Of a stretch of DNA of 64,000 bases, positions 41,676 through 51,300 are shown piece after piece. The stretch is from Microbacterium sp. EST19A (GTDB lineage: Bacteria > Actinomycetota > Actinomycetes > Actinomycetales > Microbacteriaceae): positions 1,302,001 through 1,366,000 of the forward strand of contig NZ_JAHXYZ010000002.1 in NCBI RefSeq assembly GCF_019969685.1. The letters are read 5' to 3'. Under the pieces are notes generated by a model, which saw nothing but the letters and a program-made list of their open reading frames with translations, had not been told where the DNA came from and searched no databases. Both the position numbers and the translations under genes were made by a program. How positions within the stretch are numbered: position 1 is the stretch's first letter; every line of letters starts with the position of its first letter.

Positions 41676-44600
41676 TCAGTCTCGCGTGTGCTCGCGGCGA
41701 CGACGCACCTGCAGCAGCAGCCCTCCGGCGATCAGAAGTCCGACCGCGAAGATGCCGGTACCCCACGCGATCGCCCCGCCGGTGATCGCGAGCCCTGTGC
41801 CCGTCGGCGGGTCCGCGGTGACGACGTCGACGATCCGCGCCGTAGACGGGTCCGAGACGACCTCGGTGCCGTCGGGCGCGACACTGTGCGCACTCGCCGT
41901 GTTCAGGAGAGGTTCTCCGGTGAGGTCTGCACCGACGACCGTGTAGGTAGCCGAGCAGACAGTGACTTCGCCGGGGAGGAGCGCCTCGATCGCCGGGCAG
42001 TCGACCGCAAGAGGGTCACCGTGGCCGGAGAACGAGTCTTCGGTCACCGTCACGCCCCGCGCCGTCGTATTGCCCGTGTTCGTGATCGTGAACACGTAGC
42101 CGACCAGCTGACCCGCCGCGGTGATCTCGGTCACTGCTGTCGTCTTCTCCAGCGTCAGGGAGGGGTTCGCTGGGGCGGGGAGCTCCACGGTCGATGCGGG
42201 CGAGATGGGCGGCTCGACGCCGTCCGGGGCGAGGCCGGTCGCGGTTGCGGTGTTCGACAGTTCACCGGAGTCCACATCCTCCTGCGTCACCGTGTAGTCG
42301 AGTGCACAGATGAGCTGCTCGCCGGGAGCGAGCGGGGCGGAGTCCGCGCAGGAGATCTCGCCCAGCACGCCGGTCCCGGAGAATTCGCCCTCGACGACCG
42401 TGGGATCCGTGACGGTCACGGTGCCGGTGTTGGTGATGACGAAGGAGTACGTGACCAGATCGCCGGCGGTGATGTTCTCGGGATCTGCCATGTCGGCCGA
42501 CTTGACCAGGGACAACTCAGCGCGTCGGTCGATCGTCACGATCGCCGTGGACGTCTCCGAGGACACTGTCGCACCCGCGCCTGACGCCGTGGCGACGGCG
42601 GTGTTCGAGAGCTCGCCGGAATCGACATCCGTCTGCGTGAGTACGTACGTCACCTCGCAGGTCGCGTCCGCACCGGGAGCGAGCGACGCCCCGCAGTCCG
42701 GAGCGCTCAGTGGGCCCGCGCCCGAGAACGCGGTCTCGGTGATCTCCAGGCCGGAGAGCGTGACGTTGCCGGAATTGGTCACATGGAATGTATAGATGAC
42801 CTCGTCGCCAGCAGCGTCGGCTTCCTCCGGGGTCACGGTCTTCTCGAGCTCGAGCACAGCGCTCTGGGCGGCGTCGATGGTGACCGTCGACGGGTCTGCG
42901 AGCACCGTTTCACCCTCGGGCGATTTCGCCGTGGCGGAACCTGTGTTGGTGACCCCGCCGCGATCGAGGTCTGCCTGCGTCACCTCGTATGCAGCGGCGC
43001 ACTCGGTCCACTCACCGGGGGCGAGCTCGCTGATCGGGCAATCTATCGCGCTCAGCGGTCCCGATCCGGTGAACAGGCGCTCGGTTGCTGCGACATCCGT
43101 CAGCGTGACATTGCCGGTATTGGTGACGAGGAACGAGAACTCGATCTCGTCTCCGACCGCCGCGTATGAGGTGACGTCCGCCGTCTTGGCCACCGACACC
43201 GCCGGAGCAGCGTTGGATTTCACGATCGCGCTGGACTCCGGGGACGCCACGTCGGCGTCGGTGGTGTCGACAGCCGTCGCCCGGGCGGTGTTCTCCACCC
43301 CGCCGGAGTTCATGTCCGCTTGGGTCACCATATATGGCGCGGTGCAGACGAGCTGCTGGCCCGGAGCGAGCGTCGACGCAGGGCAGGTCACGACGGGCGT
43401 TCCGCCGCTTCCTGTGAACGCGACCTCCTCGACGGCGACATCGTGAACCGTCACGTTGCCCGCGTTGCGGATCATGAACGTGTACGCGATGGCCTCACCT
43501 GCATCGTTCACGAAGCCGGTACTGGCCGTCTTCGTCAGCTCGAGGCTCGACTCCGCGATCTGCGGGGTTCGCACCGTCGACTCCTCAGACGTGACCAGTC
43601 CGCTCGGCGCGGTGCCTGCGACGATTGCCGTGTTCGTCAGCGAACCCGCGTCCACGTCGATCTGCGTCAGCGTATAGGTCGCCGTGCAGGTGAACTGCTC
43701 TGTCGGGGCCAACTCGTCGGTCGGGCAGTCTATCGCCGACAGGGAATCAGAACCGGTGAAAGCCACTTCGTCGACCCCGATGTCGGCCACCGGTACGTTG
43801 CCGGTGTTGGTGACAACGAACGAGTAGGTGATGAGCTGCCCGGCATTGTAGGCCGCTGCCTTCGACGGCGATGCCGACTTCACGAGCGTCAGAGCCGCAA
43901 CCTGATCGACCGCGACTGTGGCAGTCGATGCCGGCGACGCGACCGGCGCGTTCGCCGACGTGAGCATGTTCGCTGTAGCCGTATTGGATACGGAGCCTGC
44001 CGTCAGATCAGTCTGCGTCACCGAGTACGTCGCGTTGCACTCGGTCGATGCGCCGGGCGAAAGGGTGGTGGTCGGGCACTCCACCGCCGACATCGAGCCC
44101 GAACCGGTGAACGCGGTCTCTGCGATCGAGAGCGAGCGCAACGTCACGTTGCCGGCGTTCGTGACCGTGAACGTGTAGTCGATGACGTCACCGACGGAAT
44201 CGACCGTGCCAGGCTCGGCGGTCTTGCTCATGGTCAGCGCGCCGCTCTGGGTCGCCGTGACCGTCACGACATCGGTGCTGTTGCTCAGCGCCGGTCCGGT
44301 GGGCGGGCTGGCACTGGCGGTTGCTTGATCGGACACTGATCCGTGATCGAGGTCGGCCTGTGTCACGGTGTATGCCGCTGTGAAGATCGCCGACTGTCCT
44401 GGAGCCAGCGCGGTGGACGCACCCGAGCAAGCGCCCGCCGGGGTCGTCAACGACGTGCACACAGGATCAGGAGCCACGCTGGATGCCGCAGAATTCACGA
44501 GCGCATCTGCGACCCGCACGTCGCGCAGCACCACCGCCGTGTTGTTGGTGACGGTGAACGTGAAGTTCACGACCTGGCCGACAGCATCCACCGTCGTACG

Positions 44601-47387
44601 GTCGGCCGTCTTCGTGATCGCCGGCTGGGCGCTCTGCGCCTGCAGACCGGTCAGCGAGGACTCCGCTGCACCGACCAGCGCATCGCCCGCTGTCACGTTG
44701 GTGCCGATGCTGTTCCAGGCGACATTGCCTGCTGCGGAAGGAGGCGTGCTCACGGAATAGGTCGCGGTGAAGCCCTTCGACACCGAAACATTGCCGGTGT
44801 AGACGAACTTCAGTGCCGTGACCGTCCCCAGCGAGGCCGGCGCTGTCGTCGACCAGTCATCCACGCATCCGCGGTTGGCGGCGAGCACCTCCGGTCGACA
44901 CGGGTTGACGGCCTGTGAATACGACACCGAGAGGTTTGCCGGCTTATCGACGACATCCGTCAGTGCCACGGCGAACTGAGACCCACGGGGCGCGGTCGAT
45001 GACGCCCGAGTGTCGCCCAATCGAGGCAGCAGGTCATACATGACCGGGTTCGCGAGGGTCGACTGGCCCGTGTTGGTGAAGGTGACCGCGTACGTGGCCG
45101 TGCCGCCGTCGACGCTCACGTGTCCGGTGCCTCCCGCGCCGATCGGAGCGGCGTCGAGATTGCCCTGCACTGTCTTGTCGACCGTGAACCCGGGATTGAT
45201 CGCGGCGATCTTGAGAGGCGCCGAGTATCCGCAGTAGTTGTTCGCGAGGGGCGATCCGTTCGATCGCAGGTCCGGTGACGCGGCAGGGAACATCGGAGGC
45301 GTCTCGAGATGCTCGCTGACGTAGTTGTTAAAATAGCACTGGGCGATCGGAGCACCGTAGCCCACGGTGATGTCGTTCTGATAGGTGCCGGCGCACCCGG
45401 GTGCCAGGCTGATGTTCGCGAGGGTGCCGGACAGAATGTTGTAGTAGCCGGCCTGCGTCACCACCCCGGCTGGGATCGTCCAGCGGACCAGGGTCCGTCC
45501 GGTGCCGTTGTAGTCCGGAGTCGTCGTTGCGATCACTCCGGTAGCCGTGAAGGATCGCTTGCCCGTGCCGTTCGAGTTGCGAGAGTCGAACGTGAACGTC
45601 GAGGTCGTCGAGTTGATCTTGACCTCGTCTGCCGGAGCGAGATAGTCGATGTAAACCGCCTCGGACGGCGCGGTCGGGATCTCGATGCGCGTGCTGTACG
45701 CGCCGTTCGTCCCACTGTTGAGATTGATGTTCGCCGTGCAAGACGTTCCGACTTGACCGGAAGTGATGCCCGGATAGATGAGCGCGGCCTTGTCCGCGGG
45801 CGGACTGACCACCAGCAGTCGTGAAGTGGCGGTCTGCGGCGCGAGGATCGGCGACTGGTCGCCGGTGAGGTACGGCGTCGAGGTGGCCCGGTTGGTCAGC
45901 ACCGAGGGCGCTGGCGCATCGGGAGAGGCGTACCCGAAGATACGAAGTCGCATCGCTGTCGAGGTGTTCGTTCCCTGCGACGCGAACGGCTGCGCCTGAA
46001 TCTCGGCGATCGTCGGAGACGTCGGAATGATCCAACCTTTGCCTGAGGTATAGGGGATCTGAGCCGTCGAGCCGTCCGCGCGTACGACGGTTATCCGGTC
46101 GGCGGTCGTCACCGCGAAGCCGTTGGGCACGACGAGCGTCGGAATGAACGCCGGGTTCTGGCAGAGCGTCCCCACGGGGTTGGAGGAATAGTTGTTGTTC
46201 GCACCGTTGGACAGGCAAGGAAGGGGATCCTTGATGTCATACGAGATGCCCGCGTTCGTCGTGGCCGGGACCGTGCTGAACCCGATGTCGTAATACGTCG
46301 ACGCTCCCGTGCCGTCCCAGTTGCCCGGGTAGGCGTACTGCGCCCGTGCCCCGCCATCCGCAGCCGTGTACTGGCCGATGTTGTTCATGGAGTACGTCGT
46401 GGTCGACTTGTCGATCTTCGTGGCGATGCTCGACACGGTGCTGCAGGACTCCGACGCCGTGTCGGAGTCCGCGACCCCGTCGATGTACGTCCACGAGGCC
46501 GCGGATGATGTGCAGATCCGGGAGCCGATCGGGGCCGGCGCGCCGTCGACCGACGCCTTGCCGACGATCCAGATCACGATGGAGTTGGAGATGTTCAGGG
46601 GCGGGTTCCCGCACGACGCTCCGGTCGGGTCCTCGTAGCTGAAAACACGCGTCGAGGGATCGTAATCGAAGGTCCCCGGCATGTTGTTGCGCAGTCGATA
46701 TGTCTGATACTCGAAGTTGGCGGGGAGCGTCGCGGATATGCTCAGCGCGGAGATGCCGATGTCGCCGTTGTACTCATCGTTGAGGCCGCAGTCATAGGCG
46801 ATGCGGAACTCGAACGGGCCGCCGGAGATCGCCCGCGCGGGCGCGGAGTTCTCAAGGCTGTTGTTGTACCCGGCAGTCGCAGTGAACACGACGGGCGTCG
46901 CCGAGCTCGACGTCGAGTTGCTGCTGTTCAGGGTCGGGGTGATCGTCGCGACGGTGTTGTTGAGGGTCTTGTACTCGGGCGCGGTGACGGTGAAGGTGCA
47001 CTGGCGCGAGCCTGTCGCGATCGTGCCGTACGTGAAGACGACCTGGCCGGCCGACACCGTCCTGGTCACATCGGCGCAAGAGGAGTTGCCGATCCACGAG
47101 CCGAAATCCGTGATCCCCGGCGTTCCCGTGATGCTCGTCGTCGGGATCACGACGCGGGAGTCGGTGCACCCCCCGTTCGTGCTGCAACTGACCGTCAACG
47201 TGAACGTGGTCGCCACACCGCTTTCCGCGGTCGACGTCGCAGGCGTCAGAGTGATGCCCGTGTCGGCCGCGAGCGCAGGTGTCGGTACGAGTACGGCCGC
47301 GATCGCGATGAGTGCGACCGCCAGGACGCTCGCCCGAGTGGGACGTCCGGAACCTCTTTTTCTGCGCGCGCGAACAACGAATGGCAT
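41676..47387 (-). CDS. Giant LAXTG-anchored surface protein 1 with DUF11/DUF7507 repeats
   Basis: A 1903-residue protein. A signal peptide (VLAVALIAIAAVLVPTPALAA) covers about residues 20-41. Residues 42 to about 750 form a large head with no named domain. Then comes a domain shared with giant protein 2 (TFTNTGQSTLANPVMYDLLPRLG...TAPRGSQFA...NPC...CVDDW). Eight tandem repeats of about 115 residues follow (DUF7507-like; each opens K-[TS]-A, has YxFxVTNxGNVT and ends LxxGxVxNxAxA), from roughly 930 to 1860. The C terminus carries the sorting signal LAITGG, a hydrophobic helix and RRRREHTRD. The head would be held away from the wall by the repeat stalk, as in adhesins. A sortase gene is not in the window. 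Confidence 0.88.
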   Translation of the reverse strand: MPFVVRARRKRGSGRPTRASVLAVALIAIAAVLVPTPALAADTGITLTPATSTAESGVATTFTLTVSCSTNGGCTDSRVVIPTTSITGTPGITDFGSWIGNSSCADVTRTVSAGQVVFTYGTIATGSRQCTFTVTAPEYKTLNNTVATITPTLNSSNSTSSSATPVVFTATAGYNNSLENSAPARAISGGPFEFRIAYDCGLNDEYNGDIGISALSISATLPANFEYQTYRLRNNMPGTFDYDPSTRVFSYEDPTGASCGNPPLNISNSIVIWIVGKASVDGAPAPIGSRICTSSAASWTYIDGVADSDTASESCSTVSSIATKIDKSTTTYSMNNIGQYTAADGGARAQYAYPGNWDGTGASTYYDIGFSTVPATTNAGISYDIKDPLPCLSNGANNNYSSNPVGTLCQNPAFIPTLVVPNGFAVTTADRITVVRADGSTAQIPYTSGKGWIIPTSPTIAEIQAQPFASQGTNTSTAMRLRIFGYASPDAPAPSVLTNRATSTPYLTGDQSPILAPQTATSRLLVVSPPADKAALIYPGITSGQVGTSCTANINLNSGTNGAYSTRIEIPTAPSEAVYIDYLAPADEVKINSTTSTFTFDSRNSNGTGKRSFTATGVIATTTPDYNGTGRTLVRWTIPAGVVTQAGYYNILSGTLANISLAPGCAGTYQNDITVGYGAPIAQCYFNNYVSEHLETPPMFPAASPDLRSNGSPLANNYCGYSAPLKIAAINPGFTVDKTVQGNLDAAPIGAGGTGHVSVDGGTATYAVTFTNTGQSTLANPVMYDLLPRLGDTRASSTAPRGSQFAVALTDVVDKPANLSVSYSQAVNPCRPEVLAANRGCVDDWSTTAPASLGTVTALKFVYTGNVSVSKGFTATYSVSTPPSAAGNVAWNSIGTNVTAGDALVGAAESSLTGLQAQSAQPAITKTADRTTVDAVGQVVNFTFTVTNNTAVVLRDVRVADALVNSAASSVAPDPVCTSLTTPAGACSGASTALAPGQSAIFTAAYTVTQADLDHGSVSDQATASASPPTGPALSNSTDVVTVTATQSGALTMSKTAEPGTVDSVGDVIDYTFTVTNAGNVTLRSLSIAETAFTGSGSMSAVECPTTTLSPGASTECNATYSVTQTDLTAGSVSNTATANMLTSANAPVASPASTATVAVDQVAALTLVKSASPSKAAAYNAGQLITYSFVVTNTGNVPVADIGVDEVAFTGSDSLSAIDCPTDELAPTEQFTCTATYTLTQIDVDAGSLTNTAIVAGTAPSGLVTSEESTVRTPQIAESSLELTKTASTGFVNDAGEAIAYTFMIRNAGNVTVHDVAVEEVAFTGSGGTPVVTCPASTLAPGQQLVCTAPYMVTQADMNSGGVENTARATAVDTTDADVASPESSAIVKSNAAPAVSVAKTADVTSYAAVGDEIEFSFLVTNTGNVTLTDVAATERLFTGSGPLSAIDCPISELAPGEWTECAAAYEVTQADLDRGGVTNTGSATAKSPEGETVLADPSTVTIDAAQSAVLELEKTVTPEEADAAGDEVIYTFHVTNSGNVTLSGLEITETAFSGAGPLSAPDCGASLAPGADATCEVTYVLTQTDVDSGELSNTAVATASGAGATVSSETSTAIVTIDRRAELSLVKSADMADPENITAGDLVTYSFVITNTGTVTVTDPTVVEGEFSGTGVLGEISCADSAPLAPGEQLICALDYTVTQEDVDSGELSNTATATGLAPDGVEPPISPASTVELPAPANPSLTLEKTTAVTEITAAGQLVGYVFTITNTGNTTARGVTVTEDSFSGHGDPLAVDCPAIEALLPGEVTVCSATYTVVGADLTGEPLLNTASAHSVAPDGTEVVSDPSTARIVDVVTADPPTGTGLAITGGAIAWGTGIFAVGLLIAGGLLLQVRRRREHTRD

Positions 47388-47408
47388 GATGCCGTGATCC
47401 CCTCTCAG

Positions 47409-47428
47409 CGACGCATTACAATGCGTCG
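47409..47428. other. Palindrome in the 5' leader of giant gene 1
   Basis: CGACGCATT and AATGCGTCG arms (9 bp, 2-nt centre), 22 bp upstream of the ATG and downstream of the -10. It could be a leader hairpin near the ribosome site or an operator for the adjacent GntR protein. Confidence 0.6.
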
Positions 47429-47479
47429 AAACACTCTCAAGGTCACATTAGGCCTGAGCGATCTCGATGCTGAATGCTT

Positions 47480-47497
47480 TTCACCCCGGCTTCACCC
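47480..47497 (-). promoter_or_regulatory. RGGTGA direct-repeat box of giant gene 1
   Basis: GGGTGA-AGCCG-GGGTGAA on the minus strand, 93 bp upstream of the ATG. A TAATGT -10 begins 29 nt after it. This is the best match to the consensus. Confidence 0.72.
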
Positions 47498-47540
47498 GGG
47501 AGCTCTCGGGGGATCCCGTTTCCGCAGAACAACCCCGGCA

Positions 47541-48185
47541 TCAGACGTAGAACATGGCGCGGGTCAGCCGTTCTGCCTCATCGCCATCACCCTGAAGTGT
47601 CGCATCGAGGAAATCCGGATGAAGCAACCGCATGTGATCGCGGTCCGCTGAGGGCACGACCCAGCCTCGAAGATTGCGAAGCATCACCACACCGAACTCG
47701 TTCATCAGCGCCGCGTGGCTGGCGTTGCCGCTCCGCTCGCTCAGGTACGAGAACACTGCCCACCGCGTCTGCGACGTTCGAAGGCCGCTGTCCAAAGCGG
47801 CATCCATCTGCTCGATCAGGTGCGCCGCATGAGCACGGTCTTCAGGCATGAGCTTCGGAATCGCCATACGAGCGGCGAGCCCCGCCTGGTGCCCGACGAA
47901 TTCCAGAGTCTCGACGACCGTCTCCTGAGTGACGGCAGTCACCTCGGTATGCCGGCTCGGGCGCGTACGAACGAGTCCGAGCCGCTCGAAACGCTGCAGT
48001 GCCTCGCGGACCGGGGTTCGAGAGACCTCCATCTCCGCCGCTATCGTGACGTCGCGGATACGGGTTCCCGGGGGAAGCTTCCCCTTGATGATCTGCTGCC
48101 CGATACGGTGAAAGATCTCCTCCATAAGAGACTTCTTGCTATCGCGATCGAACTCTACGCCGCTCATCTGTCCCCAGCCACACAA
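47541..48185 (-). CDS. GntR family (FadR-type, FCD domain) regulator
   Basis: A 214-residue protein; the ATG at 48167 with GGGGA upstream may be the true start (208 residues). The winged helix-turn-helix is at about 20-85 (IIKGKLPPGTRIRDVTIAAEMEVSRTPVREALQRFERLGLV). The C-terminal FCD-like domain is shorter than usual and ends abruptly. It lies between the two giant surface genes on their strand and may control one of them. The 210 bp upstream (48186-48396) holds no gene. Confidence 0.85.
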   Translation of the reverse strand: MCGWGQMSGVEFDRDSKKSLMEEIFHRIGQQIIKGKLPPGTRIRDVTIAAEMEVSRTPVREALQRFERLGLVRTRPSRHTEVTAVTQETVVETLEFVGHQAGLAARMAIPKLMPEDRAHAAHLIEQMDAALDSGLRTSQTRWAVFSYLSERSGNASHAALMNEFGVVMLRNLRGWVVPSADRDHMRLLHPDFLDATLQGDGDEAERLTRAMFYV

Positions 48186-48396
48186 CTAGCGTCATGTCTC
48201 TTGCCGACCTGGTCAGACGATCTGTCACGAAGGGTTCTCGTAAGAGCGTTCGTCACTTCGGAATCCGTTTCATGGCAGACCCCGATCCCGAAATGGCAGC
48301 TCTGACCTCGTCTTCTGCACTACGTCGCGTGAGGCCGAATGCCCGGCTCCGCTGCCGGGCGACAGTTCCGGGAACGTGATCACGCCATGCACTGCA

Positions 48397-51300
48397 TCAC
48401 GAACGGATGCCCGCTCGTCGCCTCAACAGCATCACGCCGACACCTGCGAACGCCACGGCCAGCAGCGCCAGTGACGCCGCGGCCGCACCGCCCGTCGCCG
48501 CCAGCGACTCCGCGATCCCTGCGGCGGTAGAGGTCGAGGAGGAATCCGACACGATCGCGGAGCCGTCAGGCGCGTCGCCGACGACGGTCGCGGTGTTGCG
48601 CACCGCGCCCAGGAGCGCGTCGGCAAGGGTCACCGTGTAGCGGTCGGCGCTGAGAAGCACGGACTCACCGGGTGCGAGCGAGGAGACCGCCTGCAGTCCG
48701 CTCACCATCGCATCGACGACGCGTACATCGGTGAGCGTCACGTTGCCCGTGTTCTCCACCAGGAAGTCGAAGGCGATGGTCTCGCCCGGGTTCGCAACGC
48801 CGTTGCCGTCGGAATCGGCGAGAGCCGCCCGCTTGACGACGCTCAGGCCCGGCACCTGGGCGAGCGGTACGGACACATCGTCGGAAGCCTCGACGCCCTC
48901 ACCACGTGCGGGCACGGCGAGCGCGGTCGCCGCGTTGTCCACGACGCCGGCATCGATGTCTTCCTGCGAGAGCGCATACTGCGCGGTGGCAATCACGTGC
49001 TCGCCCGGCGCCAGTACGCCCGCCCCGTCCGGCCACTCCGCGAACTCCAGGTCGCCGAGGCCGGCCAGCTCATCCTCGATCGTCACGCCCGTGAGCGTTA
49101 CGTTGCCGATGTTCGTCACGGTGAACTCGAACTCGGCGAGGTCACCGGGCACCGGACGCTCGGCATCCATCGTCCCGGTCTTCTCGAGCGAGACACTGGG
49201 CGCAGCCGGGATGACCAGCTGGGCATCGGCGGTGTCGGAGACCTCGGCGTCGGTGACGTCGATCCCGGCGACGGAAGCTGAATTGTCGACGGTGCCCCTG
49301 TCGATGTCCGCCTGCGTCAGGGCGTAGGTCGCCGAAGCAGTCGCCGAAGATCCGGCGGGAAGGATGCCGTCGGCGTCGGTCGGCCACGTGTACTCGATGT
49401 TCGACAGTCCCTCGAGCGCATCGGAGATGGCGACATCGTGCAGGGTCGCGTTGCCGGAGTTGCCGATCTCGAACGAATACACGATCTCGTCGCCCTCGTG
49501 CCTGACGTCGGCGTCTTCCGCGAAGTCCACGTCCTTCGTTAGCTCGATCCCGCCGATGGCCGGCAGGTCGAGGGGCGCGATGGATTCGTCGCTCACCTGG
49601 CCGCCTCCGGCCGAGTCCGCCGTGACCTCGGCCAGGTTCTCGATCCGTCCTCCGTCGATGTCGGCTCCGGTCAGCGTGTATCTCGCCACCGCGTTCACGG
49701 ACTGCCCGGCGGCCAGTGTGCCCACGGCGGCCGGCCAGCCTTCGGGAAACGTGATGGCGGACAGACCCTCCATGCCGTCGGTCAGGTCGACGCCCGTGAG
49801 CGTTCCACCACCGACGTTCGCGACTACGAAGCGGTACTCGACCACGTCGCCCGGCCTCGGGTCCGCGCCGTCTCCCGGCGCGACGATCTCGCCCGTCTTG
49901 CGCAGGCTGATGGCATCAAGGTGATCGACGTCGGTCGCCTCACTCGTGAGGGTGGCCTCGGGGAACGCCGGGTCTGTGGCATCCGCCTCGACGAGGTTGG
50001 ACAGGGTCGTGCCGACGGCATCCTGCGCCACTCGCACAGTCACCGAGGTCTCCCAGGTGCCGGCTGCGCCGATCTGCGCGATGTTCCAGGTGATGGTCCT
50101 CGCGTCGTCGTCGAACACTCCGCCGTCGCCCACCGAGACGACCTCCATGCCCTCCGGAAGGGTGTCGACCGCCGTGACGCCGGCCACGGATTCGCCCACG
50201 AGCTGGTTCGCGACGGTGATCGCGTACGTGGTCTCCTGGCCGCGCACGAGCGCGGACTTCTGGTCGTCCTTGGTCACCGTCAGACCGCCGGGGGGAGCAG
50301 CGGCGATGGTGATCCGCGCATCGTTGTTGTCGGTGTCGGGGTCGAACAGCGGCCCCTCGACGCCCGCATCGATCACAGCGTTCGCCGCCGTGATGACCAC
50401 TGGCAGCTCGATGCGGGTCTCGTCGCCGGGTGCTAGCGGCTCGCTCACGGTGCAGTCCAACTGCAACGGCCCGTCGATCGGCAGATCGCCCGCGCCATCG
50501 GCGGCGCACGACCAGCCATCGCCGGCGAGCCCGGTGACCCGGATACCCGCCGGGATGCTGATCGGGGCGAGCGCGGCCGAGTCGGTGCCGGCCAGGTTGG
50601 CGACCGTGAAGGGCAGCACGGCGGGGCGCCCGACCTGCGGGTTCGGCACGTTGCCGGCCGTCACGGCCAGGTCGGCGGCGACGATCTCTGCGCACACCGG
50701 GCTCGGCTCGCTTATCGGCACGCCGGTCGCGGCCGAAGCGATCGAGTTGCACGCCTTCTCTCCGGCGCCGGGGGTGCCGATCACGGAGGCGGTGTACTCG
50801 AACGACACCGACGCGTGCGCGGAGAGGGGGCCGCCGAGCGCGGCCCTGATGGCGACCTTGCCGTCGACGAATTGATCCCAGTCGTCCACGCAGTCGGGCG
50901 CACCGGGGTACACCTGCTCGCGGCACGGGTTGGTCGATGCCGAGTAGCTGAGCGTCAGTGCCGAAGAGACCTCGGACACGTCGGACAGGGACTCGGCGAA
51001 CCGCGAGCCGCGCGGCGTCGTCGAGCTGCCGGCGCTGACACCCACGTCACCCACGTACGGCAGCACGTCGTATGCCACGACGTCCTGGAGCGCAGTGTTG
51101 CCATTGTTCTGGATCGTCACCCGGTAGCGGATGCCGGTCTCCAAGGGCGACACGAGGATCGACCGGGAGCTGTCGGAGATCCATTCGCACCCGTCGCGCG
51201 CCTCGGGATCCGCCTGGCAGATCTCCTTCAGAGTGCTCAGCGCCGACGCGGCGCCGACCGTGATGATGTTCGTGCTCGTGCGGCCGAGGTACTCGGCGAC

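Noticed and set aside
41369-41785. Plus-strand frame behind the orphan box
   Set aside because: It continues into the antisense of the giant gene and has Arg/Ala-rich composition, so coding is doubtful.
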